Assembly: GCF_031181385.1 (NCBI RefSeq)
Contig: NZ_JAPSKV010000003.1
Span: 124,001 to 188,000, forward strand
DNA from: Fredinandcohnia onubensis
Lineage (GTDB): Bacteria; Bacillota; Bacilli; Bacillales; Bacillaceae_L
Length of the DNA: 64,000 bases
Reading direction: 5' to 3'
The notes beneath the pieces are model-generated. The model was not told the origin of the DNA, made no database searches, and saw only the letters and a list, made by a program, of their open reading frames with translations. The stretch's first letter is position 1, and each line of letters begins with the position of its first letter. This document shows positions 48,608 to 56,491 of this stretch, piece by piece. The position numbers and the translations under genes are program-made.

Positions 48608-49361
48608 CGTTATTAAGTCAAGTTCATTACAGACTACAAATGATTCTCCTAAAAGAGTCATTGGACTTAAAGTTCTACAAACAAAGGAAACGAATCAAGT
48701 TGATCCACAGCCAAATCCACAGTTAGTCTCTCAAAAGATACTAGATGAGGCTAGAGAACAAGCGGATAAAATAGTGAAAGATGCGATTTCCTATTCCAAC
48801 TCACTTAGGCAACAAATATTAGTGGAAAAACGAGAATGGGAAGAAGAGAAACAACTATTAATCAAAAAAACGTCAGAAGATGGCTTTCAAGCGGGATTGA
48901 TTGAAGGTAGAGAACAGGGCTATCAGGAATATAGAGATTTACTTGCTGAGGCTCGTAAGATTATTGATCTATCAAAGCAAGATTATAATCAATACCTTGA
49001 TTCTTCCGAAGAAGTCATTGTTAAGCTTGGCTTGTCAGTAGCAGAAAAAATTATCGGGTCTCATCTTTCTGAGAAACCGGAGGATTTTGTTTTTCTTGTT
49101 AAAAAGGCGACTAAAGAAGTAAAGGAACATTCTAACATCACAATTCAAGTCAACCCACATTATTTTCAATTTGTAATGGAGCAAAAAGAGGAGCTAATTG
49201 CCATCCTTAATCGGGAAACTGATCTTTTTATCTATCCGAATGAAGATTTCAAAGAAGCAGATTGTGTGATTGAATCATCTTTCGGAAAGATTAATGCAAG
49301 TGTAGACACTCAGCTTTCAGAGATAAAAGAAAAACTTCTTGCTCTGCTATTGGAGGAATAA
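48600..49361 (+). CDS. fliH: Flagellar assembly protein FliH
   Basis: Regulates the export ATPase FliI and links it to the C ring. The central part is a charged coiled coil with Gly-spaced repeats (GFQAGLIEGREQGYQEY), followed by a globular C-terminal domain with VKLGLSVAEKIIG. The product is 253 aa. Start is uncertain: TTG 48600 gives MSNVIKSS with GGAGG 11 bp upstream, whereas ATG 48591 would lie only 2 bp from it. Confidence 0.92.
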   Translation: MSNVIKSSSLQTTNDSPKRVIGLKVLQTKETNQVDPQPNPQLVSQKILDEAREQADKIVKDAISYSNSLRQQILVEKREWEEEKQLLIKKTSEDGFQAGLIEGREQGYQEYRDLLAEARKIIDLSKQDYNQYLDSSEEVIVKLGLSVAEKIIGSHLSEKPEDFVFLVKKATKEVKEHSNITIQVNPHYFQFVMEQKEELIAILNRETDLFIYPNEDFKEADCVIESSFGKINASVDTQLSEIKEKLLALLLEE

Positions 49362-49364
49362 CTT

Positions 49365-50681
49365 GTGAAGGCAATCGAGCTGCTAGATCAAATCCATACA
49401 ATTGATGCATATAAGCGGTACGGTAAGGTGACGAGAGTTGTTGGTTTAATGATAGAATCTCGTGGTCCGGAATGTTCGATAGGCGATTTATGTTATATCT
49501 ATGTAGGATTAACGCATAAAAGATGTATTCAAGCTGAAGTAGTCGGTTTCCGTGAGGAGCATGTCATCTTAATGCCTTTTTCAAATGTGAAGGATATTTC
49601 ACCAGGCAGTATTGTTGAAGCTACTGGTAAACCACTTGATATAAAAGTAGGGGCGGGTTTAATTGGGAAAGTATTAGACCCGTTAGGACATCCCCTTGAT
49701 GGAAGTGGACTGCCTCGAGGATTATCGTCGGCTCCTACTGAACAAGATCCTCCTAACCCACTATCACGTCCTCCAATTCAAGAACCAATCGAGGTTGGTG
49801 TCAAAATGATTGATAGCCTTTTAACGGTTGGTAAAGGACAACGTGTTGGTATTTTTGCAGGAAGTGGTGTTGGTAAAAGTACATTATTGGGAATGGTTGC
49901 TCGAAATACAACTGCTGACATCAATGTAATTGCACTTGTTGGAGAACGTGGACGAGAGGTAAGAGAATTTATAGAAAAGGATTTGGGTGAAGAGGGCCTT
50001 AAAAGGTCAATTCTTGTGGTGGCAACTTCGGATCAGCCAGCTCTTCTTCGAATCAAGGCAGCAATGACCGCTACAGCGATTGCAGAATATTTCAGAGATA
50101 AAGGTCTAGATGTCATGTTAATGATGGATTCTGTTACCCGTGTTGCGATGGCAAGCAGAGAAATTGGCTTAGCGATTGGGGAACCACCAACTACGAAAGG
50201 ATATACACCGAGTGTGTTTACAACACTTCCTAGACTATTGGAGAGAACTGGTACCAATCATTTAGGCTCAATTACTGCTTTTTATACAGTACTGGTAGAC
50301 GGTGATGATATGAATGAACCGATTGCGGACACAGTCCGGGGTATACTTGATGGGCATTTTGTTCTTGATCGAAGTCTAGCTAACAAGGGACAGTATCCTG
50401 CACTAAATGTATTAAAATCGATTAGTCGTGTAATGAACCAAATCACATCAAGCGAACATAAATATTATGCTGAAAAAATTAGAGGGGTTTTGGCCACTTA
50501 CCTCAATTCAGAAGACTTAATCAATATAGGGGCTTATAAAAGGGGTTCCTCAATTGAGATTGATGAAGCAATCAGGTATTATCCAAAAATTAATTCTTTC
50601 TTAAAACAACAAACCGATGAGAAATTTACGTTTGAAGAAAGTTTACACTTATTGGCACAATTGGCCGAAAAAGGTGAATAA
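49365..50681 (+). CDS. fliI: Flagellum-specific ATP synthase FliI
   Basis: F1-beta-like ATPase of the flagellar export apparatus. The P-loop GSGVGKST is near residues 166-173. VGERGREVREF, the Walker B MLMMDSVTRVAMA and the GEPPTTKGYTPSVF segment are family features. The product is 438 aa. GTG start 3 bp after fliH with TGGAGG upstream. Confidence 0.97.
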   Translation: MKAIELLDQIHTIDAYKRYGKVTRVVGLMIESRGPECSIGDLCYIYVGLTHKRCIQAEVVGFREEHVILMPFSNVKDISPGSIVEATGKPLDIKVGAGLIGKVLDPLGHPLDGSGLPRGLSSAPTEQDPPNPLSRPPIQEPIEVGVKMIDSLLTVGKGQRVGIFAGSGVGKSTLLGMVARNTTADINVIALVGERGREVREFIEKDLGEEGLKRSILVVATSDQPALLRIKAAMTATAIAEYFRDKGLDVMLMMDSVTRVAMASREIGLAIGEPPTTKGYTPSVFTTLPRLLERTGTNHLGSITAFYTVLVDGDDMNEPIADTVRGILDGHFVLDRSLANKGQYPALNVLKSISRVMNQITSSEHKYYAEKIRGVLATYLNSEDLINIGAYKRGSSIEIDEAIRYYPKINSFLKQQTDEKFTFEESLHLLAQLAEKGE

Positions 50682-50686
50682 AACAT

Positions 50687-51130
50687 ATGAGTTATAAGTT
50701 CAAATTTCAAAAAGTTATGTCGATAAAAGAAAATGAGAAGAATCAAGTTCTCTCAGATTATAAATTATCTGTAAAAGAATTCGAAGCAGTTGCAGAAGCT
50801 TTGTACGATTCTTTAAAAAAGAAGGAGATACTTGAAGAAAATCAAAGACAGCAGCTACAAAGTGGCTTATCCATTCAGAGTATTCGGCAACAACAGTCTT
50901 TCATTACTAGCTTAGAAAAGTCAATTATGTCCTATCAAAATCTTGTTATAAAAGCAAGAAACAAAATGCAACAGCTACAAACATTGCTAACCGAAAAAAA
51001 TATTGAGGTTAAGAAATACGAAATCATGCATGAAAAAGACTTTGCTATACATGAGGGACTATTAAAAATGCAAGAAAGTCATATGATGGATGAAATTTCA
51101 ATCCAACAATATATGTCAAAAGGAAGATAG
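50687..51130 (+). CDS. fliJ: Flagellar export chaperone FliJ
   Basis: Soluble coiled-coil protein of 147 aa that stimulates the export ATPase. It has FKFQKVMSIKENEKNQ at the N-terminus, and the rest is almost entirely helical with heptad-like Leu/Ile spacing and many Gln/Lys/Glu residues. Identification rests on position between fliI and ylxF and on this profile. Confidence 0.9.
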   Translation: MSYKFKFQKVMSIKENEKNQVLSDYKLSVKEFEAVAEALYDSLKKKEILEENQRQQLQSGLSIQSIRQQQSFITSLEKSIMSYQNLVIKARNKMQQLQTLLTEKNIEVKKYEIMHEKDFAIHEGLLKMQESHMMDEISIQQYMSKGR

Positions 51131-51138
51131 GTGATCAA

Positions 51139-51711
51139 ATGGAGACAAACGAAAAAGAATACAGTAGAATTCAATGGTTCCTGTTTGTCATTCTTATACC
51201 GTCTATCTTTACTTTAGTTGTCGTTTTTGTACTTCTTTCTGTTGCTGGATTTAAACCGCTTGGAGCAATGAAAGATGTCGTTGCCAAGGTACCAGTAATT
51301 AGTTCTCTTTTTAGTGATGAAAAAAAGGAGCAGAATCCAGAAGAGGATGAAATAGCAATCGCTGACTTAGAGTCTGAGATACAGGAAAAGGAAACGAAAA
51401 TTACGCAATTAGAAAACGAATTGGTAACAAAGAGCGATGAAATCGAGGCATTAGAAAAAGAAATTAATAACCTTTCAGATGAACTTGTAAAACTCCAGGA
51501 AGAACGTTTAGCTAAAAGCAAATCATTAAATGAATTAACCAAAATGTATGAGCTGATGTCTCCAAAAAATGCGGCAAAAATTATTCCAAATTTACAAGAG
51601 GATGAGGCAAAGGAGATTCTGTCAAGTATTGATACAGAAAAACTAGCCGCTATCTTTGAAAAAATGTCGCCAGAGGATGCAGCGAAATTCACTCAATTAA
51701 TTACTCAATAG
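51139..51711 (+). CDS. ylxF: MotE-like/MgtE-N-type flagellar operon protein YlxF
   Basis: Membrane protein with one N-terminal helix (about 10-33) and a long extracytoplasmic coiled coil (about 70-135) of alternating Glu/Lys/Leu. The C-terminal globular tail (about 140-190: YELMSPKNAAKIIPNL and IFEKMSPEDAAKFTQLI) resembles MgtE N domains and the MotE chaperone of other bacteria. The B. subtilis role is not firmly set; a stator or hook-assembly accessory is likely. The product is 190 aa. An AGGTGATC site precedes the ATG. Confidence 0.88.
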   Translation: METNEKEYSRIQWFLFVILIPSIFTLVVVFVLLSVAGFKPLGAMKDVVAKVPVISSLFSDEKKEQNPEEDEIAIADLESEIQEKETKITQLENELVTKSDEIEALEKEINNLSDELVKLQEERLAKSKSLNELTKMYELMSPKNAAKIIPNLQEDEAKEILSSIDTEKLAAIFEKMSPEDAAKFTQLITQ

Positions 51712-51744
51712 TGGTCCACTAGACTTGAAGGGAGGTGAAGTAAT

Positions 51745-53046
51745 GTGAATATGGTAGTGAATTTGGAACCATCTCTAGGAGCAATTAGAAAGGCTGTTAA
51801 TTCAAGTCTGGGAAATGGCTTACTCCAAACAAATAATACTTTACAATTGTCTTTTAGGGAAAAATTAGATGCTATTACAGAGAGCGATCCTAATCTTTTT
51901 ATAAATTCTAAGCTAAAGTATACTCCTAGTTTTAACGCGGTAAAAGAAGAGGATTCTTCATTTTTGGCTTCAACTAACCGGGTTTTATCTGAATTGCAGT
52001 CTTTTATAAAGGAAGAATTCGATTTGTCTGTTTTAGATGATGTATTTCTGACAATTCCACCTGATTTGGTCGACCAAATAAAAGGATTTATCACTGGAAT
52101 TCAAAATGGTGAAATCGAGCTGGAAGTTGGACAAGCGTATGGAGAGGCTGAACAATTTGCATTGCTTTTTGTATCTACACGTTTAGTAGAAGAAAATCCA
52201 GTCATCAATAAGGCTGAACTATTAAACCTGTTAAAGCAAATGAAGATCGCTTCTAACGAGGAATTGACTGCAAGTCCTCAAATTTCAAAGGACCCAACCG
52301 ATTTAAAGTCTATTAAGCTAATTCAGGAGTTGATGCAATCGCTAGAAAACAAGACTTCTTTAGTCGAGAAACCATTGACTGAATCTCAGTCGCGTCTTCA
52401 ATACTTGCAAACTGTACATTCGAGATATTTTGCGGCACCAAAAGGGATAGAAACGATACAGGCGGTTACAGCTGATAAGTTAATGCAAAAAGCAAGTACA
52501 CACCAAGTTATAGGAACTTCAAGTGAAGTCATTTCTGTAGGTGAGATCAGTTCCAACCAACTTTCTAAGGTTGAGCAATTTACTTTAAATGTTGAACAAA
52601 CGAGTAAACCGTTACCGAATCAGCAACAATTCATTAAACAATTTCAAAATATCCTAGCAAGAAGCAACTTTTTGAATAGTGGCGGACAGCAGAAATTATT
52701 AATTAACTTATATCCTGAACATCTTGGTTCACTACGAATTGAGATTCTTCAAAGTGAAGCAGGTATGATTGCAAGAATCTTGGCTTCAACGAGTCAGGCA
52801 AAGGAATTAGTAGAGTCACAGCTATCAAACCTAAAACACTCTTTCTTAGCACAAAACATTTCGGTCGAAAAAATTGAAGTTTCAACACAGCTTCAATATC
52901 AAACTGAAAGAAATCTGCAAAGAGAAAATGAACAACATGATCAGCAATCAGGAAGACAACAGAAGGAACAAGATAATCAAGAGCCTAATGAGGATGCTTC
53001 CTTTACAACTGCTCTATTGGATGAGCTCGTCAATATTAAAGTTTAG
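51745..53046 (+). CDS. fliK: Flagellar hook-length control protein FliK
   Basis: Secreted molecular ruler that switches export specificity through FlhB. The N-terminal and central regions are low-conservation. The C-terminal domain (about 300-380) has the family core LLINLYPEHLGSLRIEI followed by ARILASTSQAKELVESQL. A Gln/Glu-rich tail closes the protein. The product is 433 aa. GTG 51745 lies 7 bp after GGGAGGTG. Confidence 0.92.
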   Translation: MNMVVNLEPSLGAIRKAVNSSLGNGLLQTNNTLQLSFREKLDAITESDPNLFINSKLKYTPSFNAVKEEDSSFLASTNRVLSELQSFIKEEFDLSVLDDVFLTIPPDLVDQIKGFITGIQNGEIELEVGQAYGEAEQFALLFVSTRLVEENPVINKAELLNLLKQMKIASNEELTASPQISKDPTDLKSIKLIQELMQSLENKTSLVEKPLTESQSRLQYLQTVHSRYFAAPKGIETIQAVTADKLMQKASTHQVIGTSSEVISVGEISSNQLSKVEQFTLNVEQTSKPLPNQQQFIKQFQNILARSNFLNSGGQQKLLINLYPEHLGSLRIEILQSEAGMIARILASTSQAKELVESQLSNLKHSFLAQNISVEKIEVSTQLQYQTERNLQRENEQHDQQSGRQQKEQDNQEPNEDASFTTALLDELVNIKV

Positions 53047-53058
53047 GTGGTGATGAAT

Positions 53059-53520
53059 GTGACTACAAAAATAGATTCAAGTCTTTACCTTTCAAATCTA
53101 AAGCAAGAAAGAAAAACTGGAAATGATGTTTTAGGAAAAGATGATTTCTTAAAGATCCTAATGACTCAGCTCCAAAACCAAGATCCAATGAATCCAATGG
53201 AAGATAAGGATTTTATTGCTCAAATGGCGACTTTTACTTCACTTGAACAAATGACAAATATGAATAGTACATTAGAGAAATTCGTGACTAGCCAGAAGGG
53301 TGAACAGCTTTTAAAATATAGCTCTATGATTGGAAAAGAAGTTGAATACAGCTTTAAAACTGAAGATGAGAATGGAAATGAAATCATCAATAAAGGACAA
53401 GGAATTGTAACATCTGTATCACAAAAATCAGGATATATTGAGCTAGAGTTAAAGGGTGGAACTAAGATTTATAGTGATGAGATATTAAAAGTGAAGGAAC
53501 CTTCTAACGAGGAAGAATAG
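53059..53520 (+). CDS. flgD: Flagellar hook scaffolding protein FlgD
   Basis: Hook cap needed for hook polymerisation. The N-terminal FlgD motif is clear (LGKDDFLKILMTQLQNQDPMNPMEDKDFIAQMA). A short C-terminal beta domain follows; the protein (153 aa) is the small Bacillus type without the long FlnD/TUDOR domains. Three in-frame starts (GTG 53047, ATG 53053, GTG 53059) compete; 53059 has the best spacing to AGGTGG. Confidence 0.93.
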   Translation: MTTKIDSSLYLSNLKQERKTGNDVLGKDDFLKILMTQLQNQDPMNPMEDKDFIAQMATFTSLEQMTNMNSTLEKFVTSQKGEQLLKYSSMIGKEVEYSFKTEDENGNEIINKGQGIVTSVSQKSGYIELELKGGTKIYSDEILKVKEPSNEEE

Positions 53521-53531
53521 GAGGTGTAAAG

Positions 53532-53903
53532 ATGGATCATCGTATTTTACAAATACAAAATCATCCTTTGTCATTACAAACAAGGAACAAAGTGCAGCAT
53601 AGAGAGCAGCCTGCCATTTCTTTTAAAGATACTCTAGCAAAAGAGTCAGGCCTGGTAATAAGTAAGCATGCACAAAAAAGACTAGATGAAAGAAACATTA
53701 ACATTCAAGATTCTAAATGGAAAGAAATCCAAACAAAAATAACAGAAGCAAAAACGAAGGGCATTCGTGATTCATTGATCGTTACCAATAATGCAGCACT
53801 AATTGTAAATGTCCCAAATAATACAGTGATTACAGCAATGAATCGTGATGAAGCAAATTCTCAGATATTTACCAATATTAATGGAACCATTATTTTAGAT
53901 TAA
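53532..53903 (+). CDS. TIGR02530-type flagellar operon protein
   Basis: 123 aa protein of a small family seen only in flagellar operons of Firmicutes and relatives (flagellar biosynthesis protein, TIGR02530, from memory). Recognised by SKHAQKRLDERNI and KEIQTKITEAKTKGIRDSLI, then a beta-rich end with IVNVPNNTVITAM and IFTNINGTIIL. The function is unknown; the site between flgD and flgE suggests a role in hook assembly. I recall no gene at this position in B. subtilis 168. An AGGAGGTG site precedes the ATG. Confidence 0.85.
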   Translation: MDHRILQIQNHPLSLQTRNKVQHREQPAISFKDTLAKESGLVISKHAQKRLDERNINIQDSKWKEIQTKITEAKTKGIRDSLIVTNNAALIVNVPNNTVITAMNRDEANSQIFTNINGTIILD

Positions 53904-53913
53904 TCATTTAACG

Positions 53914-53963
53914 GGCTGGACCTTAACCGGAAGCCAAGGTGTGCCGACTGACAGACGCCACCT
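53914..53963 (+). promoter_or_regulatory. Structured leader upstream of flgE
   Basis: A GC-richer stretch than its surroundings folds into two hairpins. First: GGCTGG pairs with CC..AGCC (3-nt bulge, 7-nt loop). Second: AGGTG-T-GC pairs with GC-CACCT. An alternative pairing ACCTT / AAGGT (53920-53924 with 53936-53940) uses the same AGGT segment and excludes the second hairpin. It ends 9 bp before AAAGGGG, the ribosome site of flgE. Confidence 0.5.
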
Positions 53964-53985
53964 ATAATTGAAAGGGGAAAATAAC

Positions 53986-54765
53986 ATGTTACGTTCAATG
54001 TATTCAGGAATCAGCGGAATGAAAAACTTTCAAACTAAACTTGATGTAATTGGTAATAACATCGCTAACGTTAATACTTACGGATTCAAGAAGGGGAGAG
54101 CAGTTTTTTCCGATATGATGAGTCAAACGATTCAAGGTGCAAAAGCAAATGATGGTGTAAGAGGCGGTGTGAATCCAAAACAGGTTGGTTTAGGATCTAC
54201 GTTATCTACAATTGATACTATTTCTACACAAGGAAGTATTCAATCTACTAACCGTCCACTTGATTTAGCGATTTCAGGATCTGGCTATTTTACTGTATCT
54301 GACGGTACAACCGACTTTTATACAAGAGCAGGTAACTTCTATTTAGACGAAACAGGTAAATTAGTAAATGGTAGCGGACTTAATGTTGTGCCGGATATTA
54401 CAATTCCTTCGGATGCCCAAAGTTTTAGCATTGACTCAGCTGGTGTAGTAAGTTATGTAGACAATGCTGGTAGTTTACAAACGGCTGGAACATTAGAAAT
54501 CAGTATTTTTGCGAATCCAGATGGTCTTGAAAAATTTGGAGATAACCTTTTTATTGAAACGCTCAACTCGGGAACTCCTACAGCAGTAACAGCTGGAAAC
54601 GGGGGAAGTGGAAAATTAATGGCTGGTGCCCTTGAAATGTCAAACGTTGACCTTTCTGAAGAATTTACAGAAATGATTGTTGCTCAGCGTGGATTCCAAG
54701 CGAACACTCGTATCATCACCACATCCGATGAAATTCTTCAAGAGCTTGTAAACCTAAAACGTTAA
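53986..54765 (+). CDS. flgE: Flagellar hook protein FlgE
   Basis: Hook subunit. The rod/hook N-terminus MLRSMYSGISGMKNFQTKLD and IGNNIANVNTYGFKKGR and the C-terminal helix (EMSNVDLSEEFTEMIVAQRGFQ, then ITTSDEILQELVNLKR) agree with Bacillus FlgE. The middle LDLAISGSGYF segment is shared with FlgG, so older annotations call it FlgG. The product is 259 aa. The frame extends to 53968, but ATG 53986 after AAAGGGG gives the family start. Confidence 0.96.
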   Translation: MLRSMYSGISGMKNFQTKLDVIGNNIANVNTYGFKKGRAVFSDMMSQTIQGAKANDGVRGGVNPKQVGLGSTLSTIDTISTQGSIQSTNRPLDLAISGSGYFTVSDGTTDFYTRAGNFYLDETGKLVNGSGLNVVPDITIPSDAQSFSIDSAGVVSYVDNAGSLQTAGTLEISIFANPDGLEKFGDNLFIETLNSGTPTAVTAGNGGSGKLMAGALEMSNVDLSEEFTEMIVAQRGFQANTRIITTSDEILQELVNLKR

Positions 54766-54773
54766 GGGGGTAA

Positions 54774-54799
54774 GGGGTTTTAGTCAATACTAAAACCCC
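54774..54799 (+). other. 10-bp perfect hairpin between flgE and swrD
   Basis: GGGGTTTTAG and CTAAAACCCC are perfect inverted repeats with a 6-nt loop (TCAATA). No U tract follows. The stem ends 8 bp before the GTG of swrD, in the place where a Shine-Dalgarno would be expected. Confidence 0.85.
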
Positions 54800-54807
54800 G
54801 ATAAAAA

Positions 54808-55002
54808 GTGATAACTTTAACGAAATTAAATGATAAAAAGTTTACATTAAATGCATTATATATTGAACAGGTTGAATCTTTTCCTGATACAACCATTACC
54901 TTAACAAATGGTAAAAAGTTTGTTGTAAAAGAAACAGAAGAGGATGTACATGTGAAGGTTCATGAATTTTATCAAAAAATAAATGTACTTGGCCTTCGTT
55001 AA
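54808..55002 (+). CDS. swrD: Swarming motility protein SwrD (YlzI, FlbD family)
   Basis: Small protein of 64 aa that raises flagellar motor power for swarming in B. subtilis. Recognised from [40 protein letters not shown] and the final helix [12 protein letters not shown], the FlbD family core. The GTG start gives the family N-terminus, yet no Shine-Dalgarno is visible; a perfect hairpin occupies the upstream bases. Confidence 0.93.
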   Translation: MITLTKLNDKKFTLNALYIEQVESFPDTTITLTNGKKFVVKETEEDVHVKVHEFYQKINVLGLR

Positions 55003-55024
55003 TGCTTGGGGAGGATAAGTTGCT

Positions 55025-55450
55025 ATGAAAAATAAGCTTCTTGTGGTAATGGTCATCATTTTAAGTACGATAACATTAGTCGGTACCACTGCATTTGTCA
55101 TTTTAACCAAGGTGACAGCGGGTGAAGGTGAAAAGGAACCATCGATTGATCAGGTACTTAAAGCGACTGTAGAAATTCCAGAAATCACAACAAAACTATT
55201 AAGTGATGATTATATCCGTATATCCTTTAACATTCAAACAGATGGTAAAAAAGGCAAAGAAGAATTGGAGAAACGAGAATTCCAAGTAAGCAACATCATT
55301 ATTAAGGAACTTTCCAATATGACTTCTGAAGAATTTAAAGGTGAAGAAGGAATCGTGAATTTAGAAAATAGATTAAAGGACCGAATAAATGAATTAATGC
55401 AAGATGGTACTGTCGTTAAAGTCTATGCGACATCCTTTCTTCCGCAGTAA
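55025..55450 (+). CDS. fliL: Flagellar basal-body-associated protein FliL
   Basis: Single-pass membrane protein that supports stator function. A transmembrane helix (about 4-27) is followed by the periplasmic-type FliL domain (about 45-141, stomatin-like fold), with YIRISFNIQTD and VKVYATSFL. The product is 141 aa. A GGGGAGG site lies upstream of the ATG. It precedes fliM as usual. Confidence 0.94.
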   Translation: MKNKLLVVMVIILSTITLVGTTAFVILTKVTAGEGEKEPSIDQVLKATVEIPEITTKLLSDDYIRISFNIQTDGKKGKEELEKREFQVSNIIIKELSNMTSEEFKGEEGIVNLENRLKDRINELMQDGTVVKVYATSFLPQ

Positions 55451-55489
55451 CCAATTTAATTAAATGACGTAATGAGCGGAGGTGGAACC

Positions 55490-56491
55490 TTGCCTGGTGA
55501 AATATTATCGCAAAGTGAAATAGATGCTTTACTTTCAGCCCTGTCAACCGGCGAAATGAATCCGGAAGAACTAAAGAAGGAAGAAAGTGAGCGTCGAGTT
55601 AGAGTATATGATTTTAAAAGGGCACTTCGATTCTCGAAGGATCAGATTCGAAGTATCACTCGAATACATGAAAATTTTGCACGATTATTAACAACCTATT
55701 TTTCAGCTCAGCTACGAACGTATGTACAAATCACAGTGGGTACAGCTGATCAAGTGCCATATGAAGAATTCATACGTTCGATTCCAAAAATGACCATTTT
55801 AAATGTGTTCGAAATGCCTCCACTTGAAGGACGAGTTTTACTAGAAGTAAACCCTAATATTGCCTATGCCATGCTCGATCGAGTACTTGGAGGTAAAGGA
55901 ACAGGTATTAATAAGATTGAGAGTTTAACTGAAATAGAAACAAAAATTATGAGCAATATGTTCGAAAAAGCATTTGATCAAGTCAGGGAAGCATGGGCTA
56001 ATTTAGTTGAAGTTGACCCAATTTTAACTGATTTTGAAGTGAACCCACAGTTTCTTCAAATGGTTTCTCCAAATGAAACGGTTGTTGTTATCTCACTTAA
56101 TACTCAAATTGGTGAGACAAGTGGTATGATTAATATTTGTATTCCCCATGTGATTCTTGAGCCAATTATACCTAAACTATCGGCACATTACTGGATGCAA
56201 ACGGCTCCTAGAAAAGAACGGAACACAGAGGAACTAGCCACTATTAAAAGCAATCTTAAAGACACTAAACTACCAATTGTTGCAGAATTAGGTACAGCCA
56301 ATATTGCGATCCAGGAGTTTTTATTATTAGACGTTGGCGATACAATCCAGCTTGACAAAATGATTGAACAGCCAATTGATGTAAAAATTGAAGGAATCCC
56401 GAAATTTTATGCGCAGGTTGGTAAGGTAAATAAGAAACAAGCCATTCAAATCCTAAAGGAAATAAAAGAGGGGGGCAGTGAAGATGAATAA
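55490..56491 (+). CDS. fliM: Flagellar motor switch protein FliM
   Basis: C-ring component that binds CheY-P. The N-terminal CheY-binding peptide (GEILSQSEIDALLSAL) is followed by a CheC-like middle domain with the LTEIETKIMSNMF helix, and a C-terminal SpoA/FliN-like domain (about 255-330). The product is 333 aa. TTG 55490 fits the family start and lies 7 bp after GGAGG; the upstream ATG at 55472 would place the ribosome site inside the gene. It overlaps fliY by 8 bp. Confidence 0.95.
   Translation: MPGEILSQSEIDALLSALSTGEMNPEELKKEESERRVRVYDFKRALRFSKDQIRSITRIHENFARLLTTYFSAQLRTYVQITVGTADQVPYEEFIRSIPKMTILNVFEMPPLEGRVLLEVNPNIAYAMLDRVLGGKGTGINKIESLTEIETKIMSNMFEKAFDQVREAWANLVEVDPILTDFEVNPQFLQMVSPNETVVVISLNTQIGETSGMINICIPHVILEPIIPKLSAHYWMQTAPRKERNTEELATIKSNLKDTKLPIVAELGTANIAIQEFLLLDVGDTIQLDKMIEQPIDVKIEGIPKFYAQVGKVNKKQAIQILKEIKEGGSEDE

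Noticed and set aside
48172-48661. Two overlapping minus-strand frames of 133 and 137 codons opposite fliG
   Set aside because: Both lie inside a clear fliG gene, have no start signals and no recognisable motifs.
51171-51692. Long minus-strand frame of 173 codons opposite ylxF
   Set aside because: It is Ser/Phe/Ile-rich low-complexity translation of the antisense of a Glu/Lys-rich coiled coil, without a ribosome site or family resemblance.
53904-53985. Known riboswitch class before flgE
   Set aside because: The stretch lacks the conserved cores of c-di-GMP-I/II and preQ1 riboswitches as far as I can recall; kept only as an unassigned structured leader.
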